Counted from the first letter of the stretch, positions 17,778 through 26,239 are shown. The stretch: DNA of 64,000 nucleotides from Blautia caecimuris (GCF_024622975.1 NZ_JANJZT010000003.1:124001-188000), one strand, 5' to 3'. The notes: generated from the letters alone by a model not told the origin. Numbers and translations are program-made.

Positions 17778-19001
17778 TCATGCTCCTTCTTTTTCCATAT
17801 AACGCATCATTGCTTCTGCTGCTTTTTTTGCAGCTTCTACTGCATGAACAACTGTTTTAGACCCTGTAACCACATCTCCTGCCGCAAAAATCCCCTTTCT
17901 GGTTGTCATATGATTTTCATCTACGATCAGAAGCCCCTTGTCTGATCCCTCAAGCCCTACTGTAGTACGGATCAGACGGTTTCTGGGTCCCTGACTGATG
18001 GCAATAATCGTAGAATCCGCCTCTGTCTGCTCTTCTCCTTCTTCATATCCTGTTACTCTGTTATTCTCATCCATAATGGAAGTTTTAAATACAGGCCCTT
18101 TCTCCGTGATCCGCTCAATTGCTTTTCCAAAAACAAACTCTGCGCCATCCAGCTCTGCATAAGCCATCTCATGGGAACTGGCAGCTATCCGTCTGCCCCG
18201 GGCATACATGGTCACCTGATGAGCGCCGTTTCTCAAAGCAGTTCTTGCTACATCCATTGCTGCATTTCCCATACCGATCACAGCAACCTTTTCTCCCAGA
18301 CTGTATGCAGAAGGATTGGCAAGGTAATCAATTCCAAAATGTACGTTGGCAAGACATTCTCCCGGTATTCCAAGATTTCTCGCCTTCCATACTCCTGTTC
18401 CCACAAACACACTGGCATACCCGTCCCGAAGAAGATCTTCAATGGTCAGGGTTGTGCCAATGGCTGTATTGGGTCGTATTCTGATTCCCAGTTCCAGAAG
18501 TTTTTTCTGATATCTGGAAAGAATGGTTTTGGGAAGTCGAAACTCCGGAATTCCGTACTGTTTAATCCCGCCGATCTTATCCTGCTGTTCAAAAATCGTT
18601 ACCTGATATCCATTTTGAGCAAGAATCACCGCTACTGTCATCCTTGCCGGTCCGGCTCCTATGACAGCCACATTCTGTTTTTTCTGTTCTGCTGTTTTTA
18701 CCTTCATTCTGTCCAGATACATATCGGAAATATAGGTTTCAATACTGGAAAAGTGTACCGGACTTCCCTTTTTTCCCAAAACACAGTTCCCTGCACACTG
18801 CATTTCATGATTACATACAATGGAGCAGATCAGAGACATCGGATTATTTTCAAACAGTTCTCTTCCCGCATCCATAACCTGATGCTCCTTAAACAGCTGA
18901 ATAATATGCGGAACAGGGGTATGCACCGGACATCCTTCCATACATTTCGGTTTTTTACAGTTAAGGCATCTGTTTGCCTCATCAATAATATGAATTGCCA
19001 T
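17778..19001 (-). CDS. GltD-like FAD/NAD(P)H oxidoreductase with an altered nucleotide motif
   Basis: Resembles the small subunit of glutamate synthase and related electron-transfer flavoproteins. The N-terminus has the two iron-sulfur cysteine sets (CLNCKKPKCMEGCPVHTPVP at 13-32 and CSIVCNHEMQCAGNC near 58-72). FAD motif: VAVIGAGPARMTVA near 111-124, where the third glycine of GxGxxG is arginine (AGG codon). The NAD(P) motif VAVIGMGNAAMDVAR and the GIFAAGDVVTG end are intact. At 407 aa it is somewhat shorter than typical GltD. Third gene of garR2-regulator-this gene; no partner glutamate synthase large subunit is present, so its electron acceptor is unknown. The substitution could impair FAD binding. 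Confidence 0.85.
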   Translation of the reverse strand: MAIHIIDEANRCLNCKKPKCMEGCPVHTPVPHIIQLFKEHQVMDAGRELFENNPMSLICSIVCNHEMQCAGNCVLGKKGSPVHFSSIETYISDMYLDRMKVKTAEQKKQNVAVIGAGPARMTVAVILAQNGYQVTIFEQQDKIGGIKQYGIPEFRLPKTILSRYQKKLLELGIRIRPNTAIGTTLTIEDLLRDGYASVFVGTGVWKARNLGIPGECLANVHFGIDYLANPSAYSLGEKVAVIGMGNAAMDVARTALRNGAHQVTMYARGRRIAASSHEMAYAELDGAEFVFGKAIERITEKGPVFKTSIMDENNRVTGYEEGEEQTEADSTIIAISQGPRNRLIRTTVGLEGSDKGLLIVDENHMTTRKGIFAAGDVVTGSKTVVHAVEAAKKAAEAMMRYMEKEGA

Positions 19002-19039
19002 AATTTTTATCTCCTCTGAAAAAATGACTTTGAAAATTT

Positions 19040-20992
19040 TTATTTGAAAACATCCTTTTCAGCCGACTGTCTTCTTTCCAGTAAATCATACCGGTTTATA
19101 ATCCCGTATTTTTTCATACGTCTCCACAGTGTTGTTGTACTGATTCCCATCTCTTTTGCCACTGCGCTTCTGTTTCCTCTGTATTTTTCCAGAAGGGTCT
19201 GCAGTTCAGCAGCCTCAGGATGCTGATAAATAACTGTTTTTCCGTCCTCCTGTTCACTTTCCGTCTGCGGATAAAGTTCATTCAGAAGAAAATGTACAAA
19301 ATCACCGGCAATGGTTTTTTTCAAGGTTGTCAGCAGCATACGCTCACAAAAGGTCTCCAGCTGAAGCTCATTTCCCGGCCACGGAAATTCCATCAGCGCT
19401 TCCATGGCATCCTCTGATATTTTAGGAAACTTTGCATATCTTCTTGAAAATTTTGTACGACATTCTTCGACTATAGAGCGAATATCCTCTTTTCTTTTGC
19501 GGAGCGGCGGTATTTCTACCACAAGCCCGTTCAAAAGATAATACAGATCCTCTCTGAACCGTCCTTCCTTTACAAGCTGTCCCAAATCAACAGATGTTGT
19601 GGCTATAATACGATTATCAAGAGTCTGGCTTCGCTCTAAATCGTTCTGAATAAGATCCTCATACCGTATGGCGCGATACAGTCTGTACTGACACACAGGA
19701 GTAAGCTTTTCAATCTCTGCGATAAGTACTGTTCCAAGATCTCCCACTGCAAGTCCGCCTTTCTGAATTCCGATATCCTCAGAAGCCGGATTGCCGAAAA
19801 TACGGTCCATCTGCATCTGCTCCGACATTCCGCTGCAGTTGATCGTCACAAAAGGTCCTGTTTTATAAGAACTATTATTATGGATGCACTGAGCCAGGAA
19901 CTCTTTTTCTGTTCCTCCCTCCCCCCGTATCAATACCGGACTTTTAGAAAGAGCATACATTCTGGAAAGCTCCACACAATATTCCATCTCTTTTCCGGTA
20001 ATTCTCATATCTGAAAACCGTGCTTTCGCCACATATCCTTTCAAATAATGAGAATGCAGCTCGTCCGTACTGCTCTTTTGAGCTGATATATACCTGTAGC
20101 AGCTTATGATAGCGCCGCAGATTTTTTCCTCATACTGAACAGGAGCAACTGTTATCATCATCGGTATTCCGGCAAGATATGTAGAAGTTGTAAACATATC
20201 CCTTCTTCCTTCCAGTACGTCATTGACATATTTTATATCAAGCTCCGGAAAAAAGCTTTCTAAAGCCTCTCCTTTCACCTTCTCGGCAGATTTTTTCAGC
20301 AGCTCCTCTACTGTACGATTAATAATTGTAATTTTTCTTTTTTCGTCAATCTCAAAAATACCATTATTGGCATTATCAAGAACTGTTTCAAACTGCGCCG
20401 CATATGTTTTTTCTGTTTCTGCTGACAACGCCATATGCTCTGCCATAGCAAGAGCTGAACGTATAGACTCCTCTGTGGAATTTATAAAACAGGAGGGAAA
20501 ATTTCTTTGTGAAGCAAGACTGTTCACTGTATCTCCTCCCAGAAGTACATCTGCCCCCTCTGCGATCGCAAGCTCCACCTTTTCTGCAGCCTGCTCCATA
20601 CTTTTCATAAAATAAGTTTTTAATGTGATTCCAAACAGCTCATCAAAATAAGATGTATCGCTGAACATACTTTCAAAACCGATCAGGGCAATCTGGGGAT
20701 GTTTCTTTTCAGGTATAATCTTTTTTGCCGCCGCAACCATAAGCGCTATTTCCTGACCTGTCAGTATGATTTCTGCCACCGGTATATTGGTATATTCTCT
20801 GATATATGCTGCCTGCACTCCCCGGGCAACAATGATTCCTGCCCCCTGCTCCATTGCCTTACGCGCTTCATATACAGAATCTGATGTTTTTATTACTTTC
20901 AATATATTTATATCCGCATTTTTTTCCTGTATCACCTTGCGCGCCTGTTCCAGCATATACTCTTTTGGAAGAAGAACTGCTATTTTTGACAT
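19040..20992 (-). CDS. PrpR-N/PAS/AAA+ regulator with degenerate sigma-54 activation motifs
   Basis: A 650-residue regulator: PrpR-type sensor domain (about 1-175, SKIAVLLPKEYMLEQA to SLASQRNF), PAS domain (about 195-300), AAA+ domain (about 330-560) and a Fis-type helix-turn-helix at the end (GNRSAVAKEMGISTTTLWRR). Compared with NtrC-type activators, Walker A reads GEGGTEKE instead of GESGTGKE, the GAFTGA loop that contacts sigma-54 is absent (IFGNPASEDIGIQKGG instead), and Walker B reads GTVLIAEI instead of GTLFLDEI; GRFREDLYYLLN is kept. It probably does not activate sigma-54 promoters. I start at the ATG 20992, 7-8 bases after AAGGAGA; an upstream in-frame start lies inside the preceding hairpin region. 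Between garR2 and the GltD-like gene. Confidence 0.85.
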   Translation of the reverse strand: MSKIAVLLPKEYMLEQARKVIQEKNADINILKVIKTSDSVYEARKAMEQGAGIIVARGVQAAYIREYTNIPVAEIILTGQEIALMVAAAKKIIPEKKHPQIALIGFESMFSDTSYFDELFGITLKTYFMKSMEQAAEKVELAIAEGADVLLGGDTVNSLASQRNFPSCFINSTEESIRSALAMAEHMALSAETEKTYAAQFETVLDNANNGIFEIDEKRKITIINRTVEELLKKSAEKVKGEALESFFPELDIKYVNDVLEGRRDMFTTSTYLAGIPMMITVAPVQYEEKICGAIISCYRYISAQKSSTDELHSHYLKGYVAKARFSDMRITGKEMEYCVELSRMYALSKSPVLIRGEGGTEKEFLAQCIHNNSSYKTGPFVTINCSGMSEQMQMDRIFGNPASEDIGIQKGGLAVGDLGTVLIAEIEKLTPVCQYRLYRAIRYEDLIQNDLERSQTLDNRIIATTSVDLGQLVKEGRFREDLYYLLNGLVVEIPPLRKRKEDIRSIVEECRTKFSRRYAKFPKISEDAMEALMEFPWPGNELQLETFCERMLLTTLKKTIAGDFVHFLLNELYPQTESEQEDGKTVIYQHPEAAELQTLLEKYRGNRSAVAKEMGISTTTLWRRMKKYGIINRYDLLERRQSAEKDVFK

Positions 20993-21037
20993 ATAATTAT
21001 TTCTCCTTTTCGTAATCCTCAAGTACCATATACAAAT

Positions 21038-21074
21038 ATCCCCGGCCAGGCTCATGGCATACCTGACCGGGGAT
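21038..21074 (-). terminator. Hairpin between garR2 and the PrpR-like regulator
   Basis: ATCCCCGG-CAGG pairs with CCTG-CCGGGGAT (one bulged base per arm). The downstream tract on the minus strand is only moderately T-rich, so this may be a partial terminator that lowers regulator expression relative to garR2. Confidence 0.6.
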
Positions 21075-21096
21075 GCATCAAAGAAATTTTCTGTTT

Positions 21097-21990
21097 TTAC
21101 TTCCTTTCCCGCTCTACAAAAACATTGGAAATTTTTTCATAATATTTTACAATACTGCTGTGATCTTCCTTTTCACAGCCATCCGCTTTCAGAGACTGCA
21201 TGATTTCCATAAGCTCTGCTGTAAGAGGAAGTGCTGCATTCACCGCATGTCCTGCATTTAATGCATTGTTCAGATCTTTCATATGCAGTTCAATACGAAA
21301 TCCCGGCTTAAAATTTCTGTCCATCATCATCGGAGCTTTTGCATCAAGCACCGTGGATCCTGCAAGTCCTCCTCGGATCGCCTGATATACAAGCTCAGGA
21401 TCTGTACCTGCTTTTGTCGCCAGAGTCAGAGCTTCTGAAACAGCCGCTATATTCACTGCTACAATAATCTGATTGGCAAGCTTGGCTACATTTCCGGAGC
21501 CTATCGGACCTACATAGACAGCTGACCCTGCCATATTCATAAGAAGTTCATAGTATTTATCAAAGGTTTCTCTTTTTCCGCCAACCATAACTGAAATCGT
21601 TCCGTCAATGGCTTTCGGCTCCCCTCCGGATACAGGTGCATCCAGCATATCGATTCCCTTTTCTGCAAGTACTGCCGAAATCGCTTTGCTCTCTGTAGGG
21701 TCAATGGAACTCATATCAATCAGAACAATTCCCCTTCTGCCACCTTCAATAATTCCGCCTTTTCCAAGCGCAACTTCTCTGACCTGAGGAGAGTTTGGAA
21801 GCATGGTAATAATCACTTCTGCTTCTTCTGCTACCTCTTTTCCATTATGAACTGCTTTGGCGCCCAGCGCCTCCATCTCTTTTAAGGTATCCGGATTATG
21901 AGTAGTAACGATAAGATCATGACCTGCTTTAATCAGATTTTTGCACATAGGTTTTCCCATAATTCCAAGTCCGATAAATCCAACCTTCAT
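21097..21990 (-). CDS. garR: Tartronate semialdehyde reductase GarR, copy 2
   Basis: Second 2-hydroxy-3-oxopropionate reductase (297 aa), with GFIGLGIMGKPM, DAPVSGGEPKAIDGT and GNVAKLANQ at the same positions as copy 1. From about residue 105 on, the two copies are almost identical; between 28 and 100 they differ widely. The beta-2 loop reads LIVTTHNPD here versus LVVFDFNEA in copy 1, removing the acidic residue typical of NAD(H) preference, so the two may use different coenzymes (inference). It heads its own operon with the PrpR-like regulator and the GltD-like gene, under a promoter that resembles that of gudD. Confidence 0.93.
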   Translation of the reverse strand: MKVGFIGLGIMGKPMCKNLIKAGHDLIVTTHNPDTLKEMEALGAKAVHNGKEVAEEAEVIITMLPNSPQVREVALGKGGIIEGGRRGIVLIDMSSIDPTESKAISAVLAEKGIDMLDAPVSGGEPKAIDGTISVMVGGKRETFDKYYELLMNMAGSAVYVGPIGSGNVAKLANQIIVAVNIAAVSEALTLATKAGTDPELVYQAIRGGLAGSTVLDAKAPMMMDRNFKPGFRIELHMKDLNNALNAGHAVNAALPLTAELMEIMQSLKADGCEKEDHSSIVKYYEKISNVFVERERK

Positions 21991-22080
21991 CTTTTACCTC
22001 CCAATTTCAATAAATTGTCTTACAGAAACTATTAAAATACTGTTCTTCTGCTACTCTGTTTCATTGATTTTACTGTCCCT

Positions 22081-22109
22081 ATTGTAAAATATTTTTCTGT
22101 AAAATTCCA
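22081..22109 (-). promoter_or_regulatory. Probable garR2 promoter
   Basis: Minus-strand TGGAAT (22104-22109) and TACAAT (22081-22086) with a 17-base spacer, about 90 bases upstream of garR2. The -35 box is weak, which fits dependence on an activator. The sequence just upstream (ACTCAA-rich on the plus strand) is shared with the gudD promoter. Confidence 0.55.
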
Positions 22110-22159
22110 TTGACAAAAGACTCAAAAAAAGAAAAGTTTTTTATCACATAATTCCTTTA

Positions 22160-22174
22160 TTTCATATTTTGAAA
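22160..22174. promoter_or_regulatory. Candidate activator site upstream of garR2 (TTTCA-N5-TGAAA)
   Basis: TTTCA-TATTT-TGAAA, 73 bases upstream of the -10 box, the same repeat and spacing as upstream of gudD (14887-14901). A further TTTCAT follows at 22181. Confidence 0.55.
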
Positions 22175-22528
22175 TGTTTATTTCATCCTAATCCATTAAC
22201 CGCAGCAGATTTTGTTTTTCTGTTTGATTTTTTATCATAAAAACTCTTCCGGCAATTAATTTTATTAAATTACTCATCCAGCATATCCTTGAAAAAATTT
22301 CAAAATGATATGCTACTATAGATTTTGTGCCAAATACCGCGAAATCGAAACTTAGCTACATAAAACTGTCCGTAAATCAAAACATCGGAACTTTCTTGAT
22401 TTTAATACCTGGCGTACACTGTTTCTACTTACTATAGTCTACGATCCTCTGCAATGTCCAAACTGTAAAAAAGAAATGCTCTTTCATCTTCAATCTTTTC
22501 CATACTGTACTTATTACAGATAGTACAA
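22175..22528. other. Intergenic stretch without a recognised gene
   Basis: About 350 AT-rich bases between the garR2 control region and the terminator of the cell-wall hydrolase. I see no ORF with a ribosome site, no tRNA and no clear structured RNA here. Confidence 0.5.
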
Positions 22529-22561
22529 AAAAGAGATGCTCCCTTACGAAACATCTCTTTC
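22529..22561 (-). terminator. Terminator of the cell-wall hydrolase gene
   Basis: AAAGAGATG and CATCTCTTT form a 9-base-pair stem; on the minus strand the stem is followed by a T-run. It lies 24 bases past the stop at 22585. Confidence 0.85.
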
Positions 22562-22584
22562 TAAATCATTATATTTACTTTTAT

Positions 22585-24213
22585 TTAACTAAACAGATCT
22601 GCAAGAATCTGATCTGCTGTTTTATTTTTATATCCGTGGGGATCACTCAGGGTGGAAGAATTCCATCTGAAGTAATTTCCTCTACGGACATAAGCGCCTG
22701 ATGAAGTATGGTAGAAGCTACTGTTGGTCTTCTGCATTTTCTGATACCCCGGGAAACGTTCCATATACTTTTCTGCAAGGGCAATTGCCTGGCTTCCATA
22801 ATTTCCATTCGGTGTAGGCGTTCCGGAAATCTGTACACCTGCATTCGGTGTGGAGTGAAGGATCACCGCACTCTTATCTTTACATTGTCCCAGAATCATC
22901 CAGGTATGATTCTCATCATATCCTATATCCCCCGGATACAGTTTATAATCATGACTGCTTAGATAATTTTGATTACAGATAGTACCCCAACCGTATCCTT
23001 TATACAAACTTCCAATGTTTCCTGAAACGTCTGTGGAATAACGTCCTGTTACCTGATAAGTAGCCCAGCCTATATATCCCGAGCAGTCAAGTCCGAGTTC
23101 TGTCTGATATCTGTAATTATTGTAATTATAGCTGCTGTTCTGACTACTGAAGAATGATGTCCACTTAGGGCTGATTCCCTTTCGTGTGGAATCTGTGTCA
23201 TTATGCCCTCCACCCCAGATGTACAATGTTCTTCCTACCGGTTGCAATGCATTTAAAAGATAGTTCTTAACAGTACGTTCAGAAGTAGGAGTTGATGGAG
23301 TTACAGGCTTATTATAATCATCCTCTGAAGAAATCAAAAGTCCCTTGGAATCAAACGTATAAGTTTTTCCGTCAATGACCCTTGTTCCTGTTACCATAAT
23401 TAATGTTTTAGGATCAAAGTATCTTTTTCGACCGTCTTCATTCAGCCATCCGCCTTTGGCAACACCATCGATTTTGCTGAAATAATACCAGTTTCCGTCA
23501 ACTTCTTTTTTTGCCTTACTCATGACACCTGTTTTAGGGTCAAAATATCTTTTCTCTCCCTCTGGTGAAGTATGCCATCCTGTTGCCATAGCATAGGTTC
23601 CTCCACCATAAAAATATCTCATTCCAACCTCGAACTCAATGAATCCCTGTTTTGCAGCTCCTGTCTTAGGATCAAAATAATAGTATCTTCCATCAATAGG
23701 ACGCAATCCTGTCTTCATTCGTCCGTTTCCTTTTTCAAAATACCATTTCTGATTTTTTGAATTTTTCATCCATCCGGTAGACATGGTAAATGTTGCAGGC
23801 TGAAAATATCGTGTATATCCGTTGACTGTCTGGAACCCCTTCTGAGCCCATCCTGTTTTTGCATCAAAGTAATAATACTCACTATTAATCGGTCTCAGTC
23901 CGGTTCGCATTTCCCCTGTCTTTTTGTCGAAATAACGTCTGTCACCCTTACTGTTCTTGTACCAGCCTTTCAACATTGCACCTGACTGATTGGGATCAAA
24001 ATAATAATACTTATTATTCACTTTCTGAGTCCCGGTCATTTTCTTGCCATTCTTATAATAATATGTTTTTCCACCTACTGTATGAAATCCATTCACAGGT
24101 GCCGCCTGAACTTCTACAGTAGTGGAATGCATGGAAAAGCCGGCTGCAAATAGCATCAGCCCCAGTAAAATACCCCAGAATTTCCAGCGCTTGCATACCT
24201 TATTCATAAACAT
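22585..24213 (-). CDS. Secreted NlpC/P60-like cell-wall hydrolase with 12 wall-binding repeats
   Basis: A 542-residue exported protein. Residues 1-37 are a signal peptide (KRWKFWGILLGLMLFAAGF, cleavage near VQAAPVN). Residues 38-300 hold about twelve tandem 20-22-residue cell-wall/choline-binding-type repeats of the GWxxxxGxxYYFDxxTGxMxTG kind. The C-terminal domain is a distant NlpC/P60 peptidase: LDCSGYIGWATY gives the catalytic cysteine (about residue 378), ENHTWMIL the histidine. Such enzymes cut peptidoglycan stem peptides. The region WGGGHNDTDS before the cysteine fits the family. It is monocistronic with its own strong promoter and terminator, and a WalR-box-like site overlaps its leader. 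The exact bond cut is unknown. Confidence 0.9.
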   Translation of the reverse strand: MFMNKVCKRWKFWGILLGLMLFAAGFSMHSTTVEVQAAPVNGFHTVGGKTYYYKNGKKMTGTQKVNNKYYYFDPNQSGAMLKGWYKNSKGDRRYFDKKTGEMRTGLRPINSEYYYFDAKTGWAQKGFQTVNGYTRYFQPATFTMSTGWMKNSKNQKWYFEKGNGRMKTGLRPIDGRYYYFDPKTGAAKQGFIEFEVGMRYFYGGGTYAMATGWHTSPEGEKRYFDPKTGVMSKAKKEVDGNWYYFSKIDGVAKGGWLNEDGRKRYFDPKTLIMVTGTRVIDGKTYTFDSKGLLISSEDDYNKPVTPSTPTSERTVKNYLLNALQPVGRTLYIWGGGHNDTDSTRKGISPKWTSFFSSQNSSYNYNNYRYQTELGLDCSGYIGWATYQVTGRYSTDVSGNIGSLYKGYGWGTICNQNYLSSHDYKLYPGDIGYDENHTWMILGQCKDKSAVILHSTPNAGVQISGTPTPNGNYGSQAIALAEKYMERFPGYQKMQKTNSSFYHTSSGAYVRRGNYFRWNSSTLSDPHGYKNKTADQILADLFS

Positions 24214-24235
24214 TTCCTCTTCTCGGACTTTATTT

Positions 24236-24252
24236 TTTACAATCTTGTTACA
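24236..24252 (-). promoter_or_regulatory. WalR-box-like direct repeat in the hydrolase leader
   Basis: On the minus strand TGTAAC-AAGAT-TGTAAA matches the published WalR consensus form TGTWAH-N5-TGTWAH in both half sites. It lies just downstream of the -10 box of a wall hydrolase, a gene class typical of the WalRK regulon; a downstream site suggests repression. Confidence 0.5.
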
Positions 24253-24265
24253 ATATTGTGTATTT

Positions 24266-24294
24266 ATTATATCTCAACTTTTTCCATGCGTCAA
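24266..24294 (-). promoter_or_regulatory. Promoter of the cell-wall hydrolase gene
   Basis: Minus-strand TTGACG (24289-24294) and TATAAT (24266-24271) are 17 bases apart, 53 bases before the start codon. Confidence 0.85.
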
Positions 24295-24325
24295 TATTTT
24301 TATTACAAATTGTAAAACAGAACAA

Positions 24326-24358
24326 AAAAGAGCAAAGTCTTTCTGACTTCACTCTTTT
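24326..24358 (-). terminator. Terminator of ddh
   Basis: AAAAGAG pairs with CTCTTTT and AAGTC with GACTT inside, separated by small internal loops. It lies 23 bases past the ddh stop. Confidence 0.7.
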
Positions 24359-24380
24359 GTAATATTTGTCTTATTTATTT

Positions 24381-25367
24381 TTAAAGGAGGTGTTTTCTCA
24401 GCTCTGCTCCGTCCATAGCGCTCAGATATGCCGGCGCAACATCAAAAACAGTTTTGCAGCCTTTCTGTCCTTCCTGGCTCATACGGTATGCAGCTCTTGC
24501 ATATGCCACGATCACGGAAGATGTAAATTCCGGATTAGAATCCAGCTTCAGGCTGTACTCGATCACATGCTTATTTTCGTTATCCCATCCGGTGCTTCCG
24601 GTACGAATAACAAAACCGCCATGAGGAATCCCGCTGTGATCACGTTTCAGCTCTTCTTCAGAAATAAAATGTACGGTTGTATCATAGTCGGCAAAGTAGT
24701 TTGGCATGGTCTTGATCTCCTGCTCGATGCGGGCCAGATCTGCGCCTTCTTCAGCAACAACAAAACATTCTCTTGTATGTTTCTGTCTTGTTGTCAGCTC
24801 AGGATTTTCTCCGTTTCTTACAGATTCCAGAGCAGCCTCTACCGGAATTGTATACTGCTTGCCGTCTTTTACTCCGTCAATTCTTCGAATTGCATCAGAG
24901 TGCCCCTGGCTTACGCCTTTTCCCCAGAAAGTATAATCTTTTCCATTGGTAAGAATGGCATTTGCATACATTCTGTTCAGAGAGAACATTCCCGGATCCC
25001 AGCCTACAGAGATGATTCCCACATGGCCGCTTTCTTTTGCCGCTTTATCCACATTTTCGAAATGCTCCGGAATTCTTGCATGTGTATCAAAGCTGTCTAC
25101 AACATTGAACCACTGTGCATATTTAGGTGTCTGTACCGGAAGATCTGTTGCGCTTCCGCCGCAGATGATCAGAACGTCGATCTCGTCCTTCATCTTCTCT
25201 GCTTCGTCCACATGGCAGACCTTAGCTGTCTCTGTAAGTATTTTTACTGTCTCAGGATCACGGCGTGTAAAAACTGCCGCAAGTTCCAGATCCGGATTGT
25301 GTTTCACTGCACATTCCACGCCTCTGCCCAGGTTGCCATATCCCATGATTCCAATTCGAATACTCAT
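24381..25367 (-). CDS. ddh: meso-Diaminopimelate dehydrogenase
   Basis: NADPH-dependent enzyme that makes meso-diaminopimelate from tetrahydrodipicolinate in one step, for lysine and peptidoglycan. The 328 residues have the N-terminal Rossmann motif IGIMGYGNLGRG, VFTRRDPE, IICGGSATDLP, the DSFDTHARIPEHF and SVGWDPGMFSLNRMYA segments of the substrate site, GKGVSQGHSDAIRRI, and the H-x-G-G loop GIPHGGFVIRTG. Length is normal. It has a canonical promoter 30 bases upstream and its own terminator, so it is monocistronic. This dehydrogenase route is common in Lachnospiraceae. Confidence 0.96.
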   Translation of the reverse strand: MSIRIGIMGYGNLGRGVECAVKHNPDLELAAVFTRRDPETVKILTETAKVCHVDEAEKMKDEIDVLIICGGSATDLPVQTPKYAQWFNVVDSFDTHARIPEHFENVDKAAKESGHVGIISVGWDPGMFSLNRMYANAILTNGKDYTFWGKGVSQGHSDAIRRIDGVKDGKQYTIPVEAALESVRNGENPELTTRQKHTRECFVVAEEGADLARIEQEIKTMPNYFADYDTTVHFISEEELKRDHSGIPHGGFVIRTGSTGWDNENKHVIEYSLKLDSNPEFTSSVIVAYARAAYRMSQEGQKGCKTVFDVAPAYLSAMDGAELRKHLL

Positions 25368-25397
25368 AATAATTTCCTCCTCGTTTTTTCTGCTTAT

Positions 25398-25426
25398 ATA
25401 TTAATCTTCCAGAGGAATAATGTCAA
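25398..25426 (-). promoter_or_regulatory. ddh promoter
   Basis: Minus-strand TTGACA (25421-25426) and TAATAT (25398-25403) with a 17-base spacer, 31 bases before the ddh start codon. Confidence 0.85.
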
Positions 25427-25510
25427 TTTTTTTCTTTTGTTCCTGACAAATTTCTGCCGCATCAGTTACTGTTCGCTTCATTTACGGCAACCTGATCAGA
25501 ATCCATTACA

Positions 25511-25552
25511 AATGATCTTCGGTAATGGCATATTACATTACATTACCATTCG
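25511..25552 (-). repeat. Overlapping inverted repeats after the J-protein gene
   Basis: CATTAC, GGTAATG and CATTACC segments can pair in alternative hairpins just downstream of the J-protein stop. There is no clear T-run, so this is at best a weak terminator. Confidence 0.35.
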
Positions 25553-25573
25553 CGGCGGTCTGTACCATCGCTG

Positions 25574-26239
25574 TCAGCAGCAGATGACTCCGCTTCCCGG
25601 ACAGCAGCAGCTGCAGGCAAGATTTGCCATCAGACATTTCATACAGAGATCATTGCCAGCTGTGGGCATTCCGCCAAATGGATTCTGCTGTTCCTGATAC
25701 CAGCTTCCGCCGCCCTCCATACGCTGAAGCATCATGCGGTACTGCATATTATCAGGCTCCAGACGCACAGCCTCACGGATATGATTCATGGCATTTACAT
25801 TATTCCCAAGTCCCATATTGGCAACCGCTGACAGATAATACCACTGAGCATTTCTTTCTTTTAATGAGGACAGAACATTCATTGCTTCCTGATAATGACC
25901 GCTCTGAACATAATTGGAAGCAGCCTGTCTGCGAATGGCCTCCTCATCCCGATATCCGCTATTGCTCTGACTTCCGCCATAGCCGCCAAATCCGCCGAAG
26001 CCTCCATATCCCGTATTTCCGCCATATCCATAATTTCCCGAAGAACCATACTCCCGTTCTTTCATGATCTGATCATAGGCCTGCTGGATCTCTTTAAACT
26101 TTTCCTCCGCCTGGTCCTTATTGGGGTTATTGATATTTGCATCCGGATGATACTTCCGGCTGAGCTTTCTGTATGCCTTTTTTATTTCCTCATCAGATGC
26201 ATCCCTCGACACACCCAGAATACTGTACGGATCAAACAT
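25574..26239 (-). CDS. J-domain (DnaJ-like) protein with TPR-like region and cysteine-rich tail
   Basis: A 221-residue co-chaperone-like protein. Residues 1-66 form a complete J domain starting [15 protein letters not shown], with the essential HPD in RKYHPDANI, so it should stimulate an Hsp70. Then comes a Gly/Tyr-rich linker (about 75-105), a helical TPR-like part (about 108-185, [37 protein letters not shown]), and an unusual tail, [19 protein letters not shown] then VICC, with eight cysteines in 25 residues. It lacks the DnaJ zinc-finger and substrate domains. The ATG at 26239 lies inside the end of the DUF5685 gene (8-base overlap, coupled); upstream in-frame starts would run further into it. 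Metal binding or lipid modification of the tail is possible but unproven. Confidence 0.88.
   Translation of the reverse strand: MFDPYSILGVSRDASDEEIKKAYRKLSRKYHPDANINNPNKDQAEEKFKEIQQAYDQIMKEREYGSSGNYGYGGNTGYGGFGGFGGYGGSQSNSGYRDEEAIRRQAASNYVQSGHYQEAMNVLSSLKERNAQWYYLSAVANMGLGNNVNAMNHIREAVRLEPDNMQYRMMLQRMEGGGSWYQEQQNPFGGMPTAGNDLCMKCLMANLACSCCCPGSGVICC

Noticed and set aside
24366-25697. 443-codon plus-strand frame opposite ddh
   Set aside because: ddh on the minus strand has full motifs, promoter and terminator; the opposite frame is an antisense shadow with no ribosome site.
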